Positions 49,612-57,598 of a DNA stretch of 64,000 nucleotides are shown in pieces. A program made the position numbers and the translations under genes. The DNA is taken from positions 1,302,001-1,366,000 of the forward strand of contig NZ_CP103289.1 in the NCBI RefSeq assembly GCF_024757985.1. The letters run 5' to 3'. This DNA comes from Cellulomonas sp. NS3. GTDB taxonomy: Bacteria; Actinomycetota; Actinomycetes; Actinomycetales; Cellulomonadaceae. Position 1 is the stretch's first letter. Each line of letters starts with the position of its first letter. Under the pieces are notes generated by a model. That model was not told where the DNA came from and ran no database searches. It was given only the letters and a program-made list of their open reading frames with translations.

Positions 49612-51003
49612 CTACGCGACCAGCGCGACCACGAGCACCATGGGCAGCGAGACCACCGACGCGATCGACGTGCCGAGCGTGAGGGTCTTGAGGCTGCCCT
49701 TGGTCGACAGGCCGAGCAGCGCCTTGAACATCCAGAAGAAGTTGCTGTTCACCTGGAGCGCGAACATGGCGCCGGACGCGATCGCGAGCCCGATGACGAT
49801 GGGTGCGACGTCGAGCGACGTGAGCACCGGGGCGATGATGCCCGCCGCAGTGATCGCCGCGACGGACACCGACCCGATCGCGAGGTGCAGGAGCGCCGCG
49901 ATGAACCAGGCGAGCAGGACGCTGAGCAGGACGGGCGCCCCGGCCTCGGCCTGGAACAGCCCCGCGAGGACCTGGTCGAGGTCGGTCTGCGTGATGACCG
50001 CGCCGAGCGAGCCGCCGACCCCCGTGATGAGCAGGATCTCGCCGGTCGTGTGGAAGCCGTCGTCGAGCGCGTCCTCGGTGCGCCCCTGGCCCGCCGTCCG
50101 GCGGGACAGCAGGTACGCGCCCAGCAGGCCGACGAAGAGCGCGACGTTCGCGTCGCCGACGAACTCGACGAACGGCGTGGCGAACCCGAGCAGGTCGGCG
50201 AACGCACCGAACCCGATGAGCAGGAGCGGGACGAGGATCGGCAGCAGCATGACCCCGAGCGGCAGCGGCCGGCGCGCGGCGGTGTCCTCGGCGCCCTCCG
50301 CGCCCTCCGCGCCCTCCGCACCCGCGGCGCCCGCGGCGTCGTGCGCCTCCTGCTCCGCCAGCGCCTCGTCGACCTCCTCGTCCGACTCGGGCTTCCAGAA
50401 GTCCCCGCGCAGGACGACGCGCATGACGAGGCTCGTCAGGACGGCGGTCAGCGGGCCGATCACGATGCCGAACAGCAGCCACCGGCCGAGCGGGATGTCG
50501 AGCAGGCCCGCGATGGAGATCGCGGCCAGCCCCGGGATCACGAACACGTACCCGGCGAAGATGCCGGCCCCGAGCGCCGAGGCCATGAGCGGGAGCCCGT
50601 TGCGCCCGACGTGCGGGGACGCCGAGCGGGCGACGGGCGACGCGAGGACCACCTGCACGTCGACGTAGATCGAGGGCAGGACCGTCGAGAGCAGCATCGC
50701 CATCGCGTACGGCAGCCGCGTCGTGCCCACCGCGCGGACCAGGACGCGCACCATCCGCTGGAACGCGCCGGTCGAGTGCAGCAGCGCCCCGATCAGCACC
50801 CCGAAGCCGATGAGCAGGCCGACCTCGGTCATGATCTCCCCGAAGCCCACCGTGATGGCCTCCACGGTGCCGGCGAAGCCGACGCCCGAGGCCAGGCCGA
50901 GGTAGAGCGACGCGAGGATCAGCGAGATCACCGGGTTGACCTTGAGCCGGATGATCAGGCCGATGGCCAGGACGATCGCGATGGCGGTGTGCAGAGCGAC
51001 CAC
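49612..51003 (-). CDS. GntP family gluconate/organic acid permease
   Basis: 463 aa from the GTG at 51003, with GAGGAG upstream; the longer frame adds 21 residues with no ribosome site. About twelve membrane helices are visible. Family signatures: LIIRLKVNPVISLILASLYL, FGEIMTEVGLLIGFGVLIGA, LPSIYVDVQVVLASPVARSA and ITGVGGSLGAVITQT. It is a GntP-type proton symporter for gluconate or related sugar acids; specificity is not shown. A cytosolic loop near 230-265 carries the acidic Glu-Gly-Ala repeat (GAEGAEGAEGAE), encoded by a short tandem repeat. It is monocistronic. Confidence 0.9.
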   Translation of the reverse strand: MVALHTAIAIVLAIGLIIRLKVNPVISLILASLYLGLASGVGFAGTVEAITVGFGEIMTEVGLLIGFGVLIGALLHSTGAFQRMVRVLVRAVGTTRLPYAMAMLLSTVLPSIYVDVQVVLASPVARSASPHVGRNGLPLMASALGAGIFAGYVFVIPGLAAISIAGLLDIPLGRWLLFGIVIGPLTAVLTSLVMRVVLRGDFWKPESDEEVDEALAEQEAHDAAGAAGAEGAEGAEGAEDTAARRPLPLGVMLLPILVPLLLIGFGAFADLLGFATPFVEFVGDANVALFVGLLGAYLLSRRTAGQGRTEDALDDGFHTTGEILLITGVGGSLGAVITQTDLDQVLAGLFQAEAGAPVLLSVLLAWFIAALLHLAIGSVSVAAITAAGIIAPVLTSLDVAPIVIGLAIASGAMFALQVNSNFFWMFKALLGLSTKGSLKTLTLGTSIASVVSLPMVLVVALVA

Positions 51004-51162
51004 GCTGGGCTCCTCGCGTCCGTGTGCCCCCTGTCCGGCAGGAGCCGGCACGGTGCTCACGAGCATGTCGTGGGGGAGGTCCGGCGTCCATCGCTGCGGC
51101 GCAGGCAGGGGCGCAGGTGTGGGCGCCCGCGAGCGGCTCGTGCGCGCCCGTGCGTCGGTCGC

Positions 51163-51597
51163 TCAGTCGGTGACGGTCACGACGATGGTCGGCTCGGGGT
51201 CCTCGACGCGGCCGTGCGGGTCGCCGTCCTCGCCGCGGTAGGAGTAGGTGAAGCCGATCGTCGTGGTGCCGGGCGCGACGGCGTCGAACGCGTAGCTCAG
51301 CCGGGTCGGGGTGCCGGTCGCGCCGTCGTCGCCCACGGTCTCGGCGCGCACCTCGCCCTCGGCGAGGACGGCGGGATCGGGGGCCGTCGTGAGCCGCCAG
51401 TCGTCGCCCACGGAGGTGGTGATCTCGCCGAGGTCGATCACGATGGTCTGCCCCGCGGGGACCATGACCTCGTCGACGGTCGCGGAGACGCTCGTCGAGG
51501 GCGGGCTGCACGCGGTCAGCGCGACCGCGAGCGCCACGACCGCCGCGCAGCCGAGCACGCGGTCGGCGCCGGGTCGGGTGGTGCGGGCGGGGCGCAT
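51163..51597 (-). CDS. Small lipoprotein with chagasin-like fold
   Basis: 144 aa from the ATG at 51597, with GGAGGA upstream. A lipobox (VALTACSPPS) predicts lipidation after a hydrophobic signal. The mature domain is all-beta: TVDEVMVPAGQTIVIDLGEI then SVGDDWRLTTAPDPAV, and FDAVAPGTTTIGFTYSY plus DPEPTIVVTV. The pattern resembles chagasin-type (I42) cysteine protease inhibitors, and bacterial relatives are often lipoproteins. Similarity is weak by eye, so the assignment is tentative. It lies between the GntP and the membrane-protein genes and has its own likely promoter. Confidence 0.65.
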   Translation of the reverse strand: MRPARTTRPGADRVLGCAAVVALAVALTACSPPSTSVSATVDEVMVPAGQTIVIDLGEITTSVGDDWRLTTAPDPAVLAEGEVRAETVGDDGATGTPTRLSYAFDAVAPGTTTIGFTYSYRGEDGDPHGRVEDPEPTIVVTVTD

Positions 51598-51731
51598 CGG
51601 GGTCCTCCGGTGGGTCGGCGTCGGGCCGACAGTCTGACGTGCGGAGGCCGTGCGGAGGCGCAGGTCCGTGCTCGGCGCCGTCCCAGGGTGTCGGCGCGGC
51701 GACACCCCGGGACGTGCCCCCGGCGGCTCGC

Positions 51732-53081
51732 TCAGGCGAAGCCGAACACCGGAGGGAACGCCACGACGACCACGGCCGCCCACGCGCCGTACACCGGCAG
51801 GTACCGCGTCTGCCAGCGCTCGAGCGTCGCGAAACCGGCCCGGCGGCGCAGGAAGCGCGCGGTGAGCCACGCCGAACCCGCGAGGTGGACCAGCAGCAGG
51901 ACGTTGAGGCCCAGCGCTGCGACGCGGTTGGGGCTGGACCCGAGCTCGGCGATGCGGGTCAGCATCGCGGTGAGCATGACGGCGTCCACGGCGAGCGCCG
52001 CGACGACGAGCACGAGCTGGAGCGCGTCGAACAGGCCGGGGGGCGCGAGCGGGTCGCGCGCCGAGATCGAGTACAGCAGCAGGCACAGCACCAGCACGAG
52101 GATCGCGTCCATGAGGATGAGCAGGTCGCGGTCGACGTCCGCGAGGCCGCCCGAGGACAGCAGCACGACCAGCACGGCGAGCAGCATGACGATCGTGAGC
52201 GGCGTGAACACCCGCGTGAGGACCGGGGCGATGTTCTCCACGACGTTCTTCTTCGCCTCGACGAGCCACGCGGCGACGACGAGGGCGCCCGGCACCGCGA
52301 ACGGCAGGATCCAGTCCTCCATGACGGGTTCGAGGTCGACGCCGACCGCCGCGAGGACCGCGAACGTCAGCCCGATCAGCACGCCCCCGCCGAGCGCGAG
52401 GAGCGTGAGGTAGATCGCGAGCTCGCCGGTGAACCGCGCGAAGTCCATCCGGCCGCGGTCGGACCGCCACCTGCCGCCGACGTACGCGAGCCCGAGCAGG
52501 AGCCACAGGACGACCGGGGTGTGCACGACGGTGAGCACCTCGGTCGAGCCGCCGGGCTCGAACGGGTAGACGTTGACGACGACGGCCAGCGCGGCGAACG
52601 CCGCGACGAGCGTCGCTGCCACGGGGACGGTGAGCCGGCGCTTCCACGCGAAGTACGCGGCGAGGAACGGGACGACGAGGACGCCGACGTTCCGGGCGAG
52701 CGCGTTCTCGTCGGCGATCCACGTCGCGCCCGCCTTGACCGCCAGCCCCGCACCGACGGCGAGGGCCAGCACGACCGCGAGCTCGCGCCGCGACGGTGCC
52801 CCGGTCCCGTCCTCGCCGTCGGGCACGAGCGCGAGCTGCTTCCACAGCCGCTCGGAGTGCTCGCGCGCGTACTCGCGCGACACGGCGTCGAGGTTGCCGA
52901 GGCGCTTGATCGCGATGAGGAACGACTCCTCGTCGTCGAGCCCGGTGGCCTGCAGGTCGGCGACCTGGCCGCGCAGGTGGTCCTCGAGCTCCTCGACGTC
53001 CGCGGTGGAGATCGCCCCGCGCCGCTGCACGTACCCGCGCCACCGGTCGATCTGCGCCTCGAGCTCCGCGTGCTGCCCCAT
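51732..53081 (-). CDS. Permease-prefix-domain multi-spanning membrane protein
   Basis: 449 aa. The N-terminal 95 residues are a soluble helical permease prefix domain (ELEAQIDRWRGYVQRRGAIS, VEELEDHLRGQVADLQ). About ten membrane helices follow, e.g. VVLALAVGAGLAVKAGATWI and FTGELAIYLTLLALGGGVLI. The start ATG overlaps the PadR stop (TGATG), so the two genes are translationally coupled. PadR regulators paired with a permease-prefix membrane protein are frequent in actinobacteria; the membrane protein's role is unknown, with lipid or efflux functions only suggested. Confidence 0.85.
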   Translation of the reverse strand: MGQHAELEAQIDRWRGYVQRRGAISTADVEELEDHLRGQVADLQATGLDDEESFLIAIKRLGNLDAVSREYAREHSERLWKQLALVPDGEDGTGAPSRRELAVVLALAVGAGLAVKAGATWIADENALARNVGVLVVPFLAAYFAWKRRLTVPVAATLVAAFAALAVVVNVYPFEPGGSTEVLTVVHTPVVLWLLLGLAYVGGRWRSDRGRMDFARFTGELAIYLTLLALGGGVLIGLTFAVLAAVGVDLEPVMEDWILPFAVPGALVVAAWLVEAKKNVVENIAPVLTRVFTPLTIVMLLAVLVVLLSSGGLADVDRDLLILMDAILVLVLCLLLYSISARDPLAPPGLFDALQLVLVVAALAVDAVMLTAMLTRIAELGSSPNRVAALGLNVLLLVHLAGSAWLTARFLRRRAGFATLERWQTRYLPVYGAWAAVVVVAFPPVFGFA

Positions 53082-53443
53082 CACGCCCACCCCTCCACGA
53101 GCCCGGCGGGTCGCTGCGTCTGCTGCCAGACCTGCCGCAGCGCGTCGGCCACGACCGTCCACTGCTCCTGGCGCTCGGCGAGCGCCGCACGGCCCGCGGC
53201 GGTGAGCGCGTAGTGCTTGCGGCGTCGCCCCGCCTCGGACGTGCTCCACGACGACGACACGTAGCCGACCCGCTCGAGCCGGTGCAGGAGCGGGTAGAGC
53301 ATCCCGTCGGTCCACTGCATGCGTCCGCCCGAGAGCTCGCCGACGCGCTTGAGGATCGCGTAGCCGTACTGCTCGCCGTCGGAGAGGATCCCCAGCACGA
53401 GCGGTGTGGCCGAGGCGGCCACGAGGTCCTTGTCGATGCGCAC
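53081..53443 (-). CDS. PadR family transcriptional regulator
   Basis: 120 aa from the GTG at 53443, with GGAGGCGAT directly upstream. A PadR winged helix is complete: LVLGILSDGEQYGYAILKRV, WTDGMLYPLLHRLERVGYVS and HYALTAAGRAALAERQEQW. PadR proteins usually repress a neighbouring membrane or efflux gene and are released by small hydrophobic ligands. It is co-transcribed with the downstream membrane-protein gene and likely autoregulates through the repeat-rich region upstream (53454-53494). Confidence 0.93.
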   Translation of the reverse strand: MRIDKDLVAASATPLVLGILSDGEQYGYAILKRVGELSGGRMQWTDGMLYPLLHRLERVGYVSSSWSTSEAGRRRKHYALTAAGRAALAERQEQWTVVADALRQVWQQTQRPAGLVEGWA

Positions 53444-53453
53444 ATCGCCTCCA

Positions 53454-53494
53454 TACCTAGATCTGCAGGGTATCGACCCTAGCGGTGCTAGGTA
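53454..53494. promoter_or_regulatory. Candidate PadR operator
   Basis: A 41-bp region bounded by the inverted repeat TACCTAG (53454-53460) and CTAGGTA (53488-53494), with an inner GGGTATCGACCC palindrome and four CTAG tetramers, a sequence otherwise rare nearby. It lies immediately upstream of the PadR gene, so autorepression is likely. Inferred only. Confidence 0.5.
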
Positions 53495-53613
53495 CGCGTC
53501 GTGCCTGGTCCGTGCGGAGATCTCGTGCGCGCGGCGTGCACGTCGGTGCCGCGCGGACGGCTCACACCGGCGCCGGGAGCAGGCTCGCCGCACCCGCGCG
53601 GGGGGCGCTCGAG

Positions 53614-54189
53614 TCAGGCGCGGCGGAGCGGGCGGCGCGCCGGTCCGGGCGCCCCCGCCCGGGCGGGGTCCAGCGGCACAGAGCTGACGAGCGTGGCGGG
53701 GCCCCGCCGCAGGGTCCCCGTCGTCAGCGGGCGGCAGCGCAGACCGCCCCGGCCGCGCATCGCGGTCAGCGCGCCGGGTGCGAGCACGTGGTCCATCCAC
53801 GAGCACGGGGCCGCCGCCGTCGCGGCGCGGAGGCGGACGGCCCCGCCGGGCTGCTCCAGGACGAGCTCCTCGCCGAGCAGCGGGCCCAGCTCGGCGCCGC
53901 GCAGGACGACGTTGCGCCGCGCGCGCAGCGGGTCGAACGGGGGAGCGCCGAGCTCGGCCGCCATCGCCTCGAGCGCCTCGACCGCCAGGAGCGTCACGGC
54001 GGCGTCGGCGTGCGCGGCGCGCCCGAAGAAGCGGTCGCCGACGACCCCCTTGTCCGCGACCACCTCGACGAGCGCGGCGTCGGTCGTCGGGACGTCGGCG
54101 GCACCGTCGCGCGGGCGGCCCGCGTAGGCGTGCCGCGGCGAGACGAGCAGGTGCACGATCTCGACGTCGTACCGGTGCGCCTCGCTCAC
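53614..54189 (-). CDS. MOSC domain protein
   Basis: 191 aa from a GTG start. A beta-barrel MOSC domain is recognised by EIVHLLVSPRHAYAGRP, VVADKGVVGDRFFG and FDPLRARRNVVLRGAELG. MOSC domains bind molybdenum-cofactor sulfur or act on N-hydroxylated substrates. The usual conserved cysteine near the C-terminus may be the Cys in APCSWMDHV. It lies 15 bp downstream of the saccharopine-dehydrogenase-like gene, so they probably share a transcript, but no metabolic link is obvious. The C-terminus is Pro/Arg-rich and probably disordered. Confidence 0.85.
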   Translation of the reverse strand: MSEAHRYDVEIVHLLVSPRHAYAGRPRDGAADVPTTDAALVEVVADKGVVGDRFFGRAAHADAAVTLLAVEALEAMAAELGAPPFDPLRARRNVVLRGAELGPLLGEELVLEQPGGAVRLRAATAAAPCSWMDHVLAPGALTAMRGRGGLRCRPLTTGTLRRGPATLVSSVPLDPARAGAPGPARRPLRRA

Positions 54190-54204
54190 CGGACGAGTCC
54201 GCCC

Positions 54205-55461
54205 TCAGGCCCGCCAGCCCGCCGACACCCGCCGGAGCTCCACGACGTCGTACGTGTGCCCCGCGGCGCGCAGGCGGTCGACGAGGACGTCACCGAGGCC
54301 GGTCGCCGGCGTGAGCGAGCCCGCACGGTCGGGGAGCCGGTCGGTGTCGAGCGCCAGCGCAAGGCCCGCCTCGCCGATCATGACCGCCGTCGCGGCGTAC
54401 CCCGGGTCGCCCTGCGCCGCCGCGACGGCGCGGTAGCGGCGGCCCGACGTCGTGATCGCGTCGGTCTGCATCCGGAACCAGCCCCGGGCACGCGTCTCCT
54501 CGGACGGTCCCGCACCCGGCGCCGGGAGCGCGCGGTCGAGGAGCGCGCGCGTCGGCGGGAACGCCATCGCCGCCGGGAGCAGCCCGCGCGCCGCGGTCAC
54601 CCCGGCCGCCGCCACCGCCCCGCGCACCCCGCGGCCCACCCCCATGACCTCGCCGTAGCGCAGCGAGCGACCGTAGGCCCAGCCCTGCAGCGCGTTGCTG
54701 CGCCGCACGACGCGGCTGTTGAACGACGCCATGAGGAACGGCGCGGTCCAGCGCCCGTCCGGACCCCGGTGCGGCGCGGGGGCGTCCGACGGCTGCGGCA
54801 CCGACGTCTCGGCGGCCCGGTCGGGACTGAGGGAGAACGGGTCCGCGAGGACGCGGCGGGCGTCGGGCGAGCGCAGCGCCTCCTCGACGACCCCGCGCAT
54901 CGACTCGACGGTGCCGCCGCTCAACCCGCCCCGCGCCGTCGCCACGAGGCGGACCTCGCTCAGGGCCCCGGCGTCGTCGGCGGCGCAGCGGCGGTGCAGC
55001 AGCAGGACGCTCAGGTCCGAGGGCACGGAGTCGTACCCGCACGCGTGCACGAGGCGCGCGCCCGTCCGGCGGGCGACGGCGTCGAACCGGTCGGCCGCCT
55101 CGCGGACGAACAGGACCTCGCCGGTCAGGTCGGCGTAGTGCGTGCCCGCGCGGGCGCACGCCTCGACGAGCGGCAGCCCGTGCCGTGCGTACGGGCCGAC
55201 CGTCGTCACGACGGCGCGGGTGGCACCGGCGAGAGCGGCGAGCGACGCGTCGTCGTGCGCGTCGGCGACGAGCAGCGGCCAGTCGTGCGCCCGCGCGGGG
55301 AGCCCCGCGCGGACCTCGGCCAGGCGTGCCCGCGACCGCCCCGCGAGCGCGATGCGGGCCGCCGGTGGCGCGTGCTCCGCGAGGTGCGCGGCGACGAGCC
55401 GGCCCACGAAGCCGGTCGCGCCGTGCAGGACCAGGTCGTGCTCACGCTCGGGGCTCGTCAT
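54205..55461 (-). CDS. Saccharopine dehydrogenase/trans-enoyl reductase-like protein
   Basis: 418 aa. An N-terminal Rossmann fold (REHDLVLHGATGFVGRLVAA, ARIALAGRSRARLAEVRAG) has the GxTGFxG motif of the saccharopine-dehydrogenase-like family that includes the mycobacterial trans-acting enoyl reductase Rv2953. YARHGLPLVEACARAGTHYA and TGEVLFVREAADRFDAVA are also typical. It most likely reduces or oxidises a lipid-related substrate with NAD(P). The start ATG at 55461 follows a GTCAT context without a strong ribosome site. It is cotranscribed with the MOSC gene. Confidence 0.85.
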   Translation of the reverse strand: MTSPEREHDLVLHGATGFVGRLVAAHLAEHAPPAARIALAGRSRARLAEVRAGLPARAHDWPLLVADAHDDASLAALAGATRAVVTTVGPYARHGLPLVEACARAGTHYADLTGEVLFVREAADRFDAVARRTGARLVHACGYDSVPSDLSVLLLHRRCAADDAGALSEVRLVATARGGLSGGTVESMRGVVEEALRSPDARRVLADPFSLSPDRAAETSVPQPSDAPAPHRGPDGRWTAPFLMASFNSRVVRRSNALQGWAYGRSLRYGEVMGVGRGVRGAVAAAGVTAARGLLPAAMAFPPTRALLDRALPAPGAGPSEETRARGWFRMQTDAITTSGRRYRAVAAAQGDPGYAATAVMIGEAGLALALDTDRLPDRAGSLTPATGLGDVLVDRLRAAGHTYDVVELRRVSAGWRA

Positions 55462-55671
55462 CGCGCGATGCTCGCGTGCCGTGCGGGGCCGCGCAACCGC
55501 TCCCGGCGGGCGTGCTCGACCGCTCCAGGCGGGGCCCGCCCGCCGGGGAGCAGGAAGGGGCAAAGGGGCAGCCCGCCGCGCCGGTGCGGGGGTGTCGCGG
55601 TGCTGCCGTCGGCGGGACGATGGGGGACCGCCGCCGGCGTCGGGCCGGTGGCCCGGTCGGTGGAGGCCCCG

Positions 55672-56052
55672 GTGGACTTCAGGCTCGAGCTCGTGATCGT
55701 CCCGGTCAGCGACGTGGACCGGGCCAAGGCGTTCTACGCGGACCGGCTGGGGTTCGGCGTCGACCAGGACAACGTGGTCGCGGAGGGCCTGCGGTTCGTT
55801 CAGGTGACGCCGCCCGGCTCGGCGTGCTCGATCGCCTTCGGGCTCGGCCTCTCGGATGCGGCGCCCGGGTCGGTGCGCGGGCTCCAGGTGGTCGTCGACG
55901 ACGCGGACGCGACCCGCGACTACCTGCTCGCGCGCGGGATCCCGGCACCGCCCGTCGAGGACTTCCCGTGGGGCCGCTTCACCGGGTTCGAGGACCCGGA
56001 CGGCAACGCGTGGTCGGTCCAGCAGCTGCCCGACCGGTCGGGCGGGGGCTGA
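55672..56052 (+). CDS. VOC (glyoxalase-like) protein
   Basis: 126 aa from the GTG at 55672, with GGAGG five bases upstream. A glyoxalase/bleomycin-resistance fold of two modules: FRLELVIVPVSDVDRAKAFY then ADRLGFGVDQDN and, in the C-half, RGLQVVVDDADATRDYLLAR then GFEDPDGNAWSVQQLP. Metal ligand positions are uncertain. This group often acts on small cofactors or confers tolerance to oxidants. A longer in-frame GTG at 55660 is possible. It is divergent from the saccharopine-dehydrogenase-like gene, and about 200 bp separate it from the copper-protein gene downstream. Confidence 0.85.
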   Translation: MDFRLELVIVPVSDVDRAKAFYADRLGFGVDQDNVVAEGLRFVQVTPPGSACSIAFGLGLSDAAPGSVRGLQVVVDDADATRDYLLARGIPAPPVEDFPWGRFTGFEDPDGNAWSVQQLPDRSGGG

Positions 56053-56256
56053 CGCGCGGTGCCCGGTGCGGACGCGCCGGTACGGTCGCGCGCGCCCGCT
56101 CGCCCCGCCCGGTCGGGCGGCTGCGCACGCTCCGGCCCGCACCCGCGTGCGACCCGGCAGGCTCCGCCCTAGCGTGGAGGGGTCATCGGCGGTGCGCGTC
56201 CCCACCGGCACGACGGGCGTCCTCCGCCTCCGGAGCCACGTCCGCAGGAGGACGCC

Positions 56257-56658
56257 ATGCAGACCGCCACGATGATGAGGAGCCACCCCGCCCCGACCGC
56301 CCTGGACCGCGGGCTGCTCGCGCGCGTGATCGACGTCGCGATCGAGTGCGCCCAGGCGTGCTCGGCGTGCGCCGACGCCTGTCTCGCCGAGGAGACGGTC
56401 GCGGACCTGCGGAAGTGCATCCGCAGCGACCTCGACTGCGCGGACGTGTGCGAGACGACGGGCCGGGTGCTGTCCCGGCACACGGGCTTCGACGCGAACG
56501 TGACGCGCGCGCTGCTCGCCGCGTGCATCGCCGCGTGCGTCGCGTGCGGCGACGAGTGCGAGCAGCACGCCGGGATGCACGAGCACTGCCGGGTCTGCGC
56601 CGAGGCGTGCCGGGCGTGCGAGGCGGCGTGCGGCGAGCTGCTCGCGGCGATCGGCTGA
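56257..56658 (+). CDS. Cysteine-rich four-helix copper-storage protein (DUF326)
   Basis: 133 aa from the ATG at 56257, with AGGAGG upstream. Sixteen cysteines, mostly as CxxxC or CxxC along predicted helices (ECAQACSACADAC, CIAACVACGDEC, CRVCAEACRACEAAC), match the DUF326/Csp family of copper-storage four-helix bundles, where thiolates lining the bundle bind many Cu(I) ions. No signal peptide, so it is a cytosolic Csp3-type protein. The -10-like TAGCGT at 56170-56175 may be its promoter. No copper-responsive repressor gene adjoins it. Confidence 0.92.
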   Translation: MQTATMMRSHPAPTALDRGLLARVIDVAIECAQACSACADACLAEETVADLRKCIRSDLDCADVCETTGRVLSRHTGFDANVTRALLAACIAACVACGDECEQHAGMHEHCRVCAEACRACEAACGELLAAIG

Positions 56659-56665
56659 GCGGGGG

Positions 56666-56687
56666 GCGAGCGCCCGAGAGGGCTCGC
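56666..56687. terminator. Hairpin between convergent copper-protein and NAD-kinase-like genes
   Basis: Stem GCGAGC(g)CC / GGGCTCGC, 8 bp with one bulge and a short GAGA-containing loop, between two convergent stop codons. Probably a bidirectional terminator. Confidence 0.45.
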
Positions 56688-56695
56688 TGGGGCCG

Positions 56696-57598
56696 TCAGA
56701 CCACGAGCTGGAGCCGGCGGCCGGCCAGACCCACGCGCACGGTCTGGCCCCACGTGGCGGTCAGCCGGTCCGCCTCCAGGCCGTCGCCGAAGACGACCAG
56801 CGACTCCGAGCCGACGACGAGGCCGAGCTCGGCGCCCGCGGCCAGCGTCCCCGCGGTGAGCGTCGTCCCGGTGCTCGGCGAGGGCCACGCCTCGCGCACG
56901 AACCACGCCAGCGCGGAGTCCCCGGGGCCCGGGAGCGGGGGAGCGTCGGCCCGTCCCCGGGCGAGCGACACGGCCCACCCGGTGGCGCCCGTCCCGGTCG
57001 TCACCACGACGCCCGAGGAGGACTGCGCCTCGCTCGCGCCGCCCGGGACGTGCAGCGCGTACCGGGCGGACTGGTGACCCGCGTGGCCGACGTAGACGTC
57101 GTTGAGCGCCTCGAGGGACGTGCCGTCGTCGAGCGACGCGCGCACGAGGGCCCGGGGCTCGACGCGTGCCGTGCCGCGCACGACCGCGTCGAGCACCCGC
57201 GCGACCGTCGTGGGGCGGTGGCGCACGAGGGCGCCGGGGTTGCGCCCGGGCTCGGGGTCGACGCCCACGACCGGCTGGGAGCCGACGTACTTGGCGGTGT
57301 TCGCGACGAGGCCGTCGGGCCCCACGACGACGCAGACGTCCTGCGGCTCGAACGCGAAGCGGTGCAGGTCGTCGCGGTCGACGTCCCCGCGCCGCCAGTG
57401 TGCCGGGACGGCGGCCCGGGTCCGGGCGAGCGCGTCGGCGAGGGCGTCGTGGCTCGCCTGCACCTCGGCGAGGCCGCGGCCGCGCGTGCGCAGGAAGAAC
57501 TCGGCCTGGCCGCGGGTGCCGTGGCGGTCGACGAGCTCGTCGAGCGCGCTGCGGCGGTGCACGACGACCGCGCGCGGGGCGAGCGTCACGTCACTCAC
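56696..57598 (-). CDS. NAD kinase-like protein
   Basis: 300 aa from a GTG overlapping the SPFH gene by 8 bp. Motifs are recognisably those of NAD/diacylglycerol kinase folds but altered: the GGDGT site reads GPDGLVANTAKYVG, NE reads ALNDVYVGH and TPTGSTAY reads TTGTGATGWAVS. The N-terminal 75 residues (RSALDELVDRHGTRGQAEFF and RGRGLAEVQASHDALADAL) are an added helical part. It could phosphorylate NAD, a related nucleotide, or only bind one. Its operon mate is an SPFH protein and its divergent neighbour an NrtR-like Nudix regulator, so an NAD/ADP-ribose link is plausible; activity is unproven. Confidence 0.78.
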   Translation of the reverse strand: MSDVTLAPRAVVVHRRSALDELVDRHGTRGQAEFFLRTRGRGLAEVQASHDALADALARTRAAVPAHWRRGDVDRDDLHRFAFEPQDVCVVVGPDGLVANTAKYVGSQPVVGVDPEPGRNPGALVRHRPTTVARVLDAVVRGTARVEPRALVRASLDDGTSLEALNDVYVGHAGHQSARYALHVPGGASEAQSSSGVVVTTGTGATGWAVSLARGRADAPPLPGPGDSALAWFVREAWPSPSTGTTLTAGTLAAGAELGLVVGSESLVVFGDGLEADRLTATWGQTVRVGLAGRRLQLVV

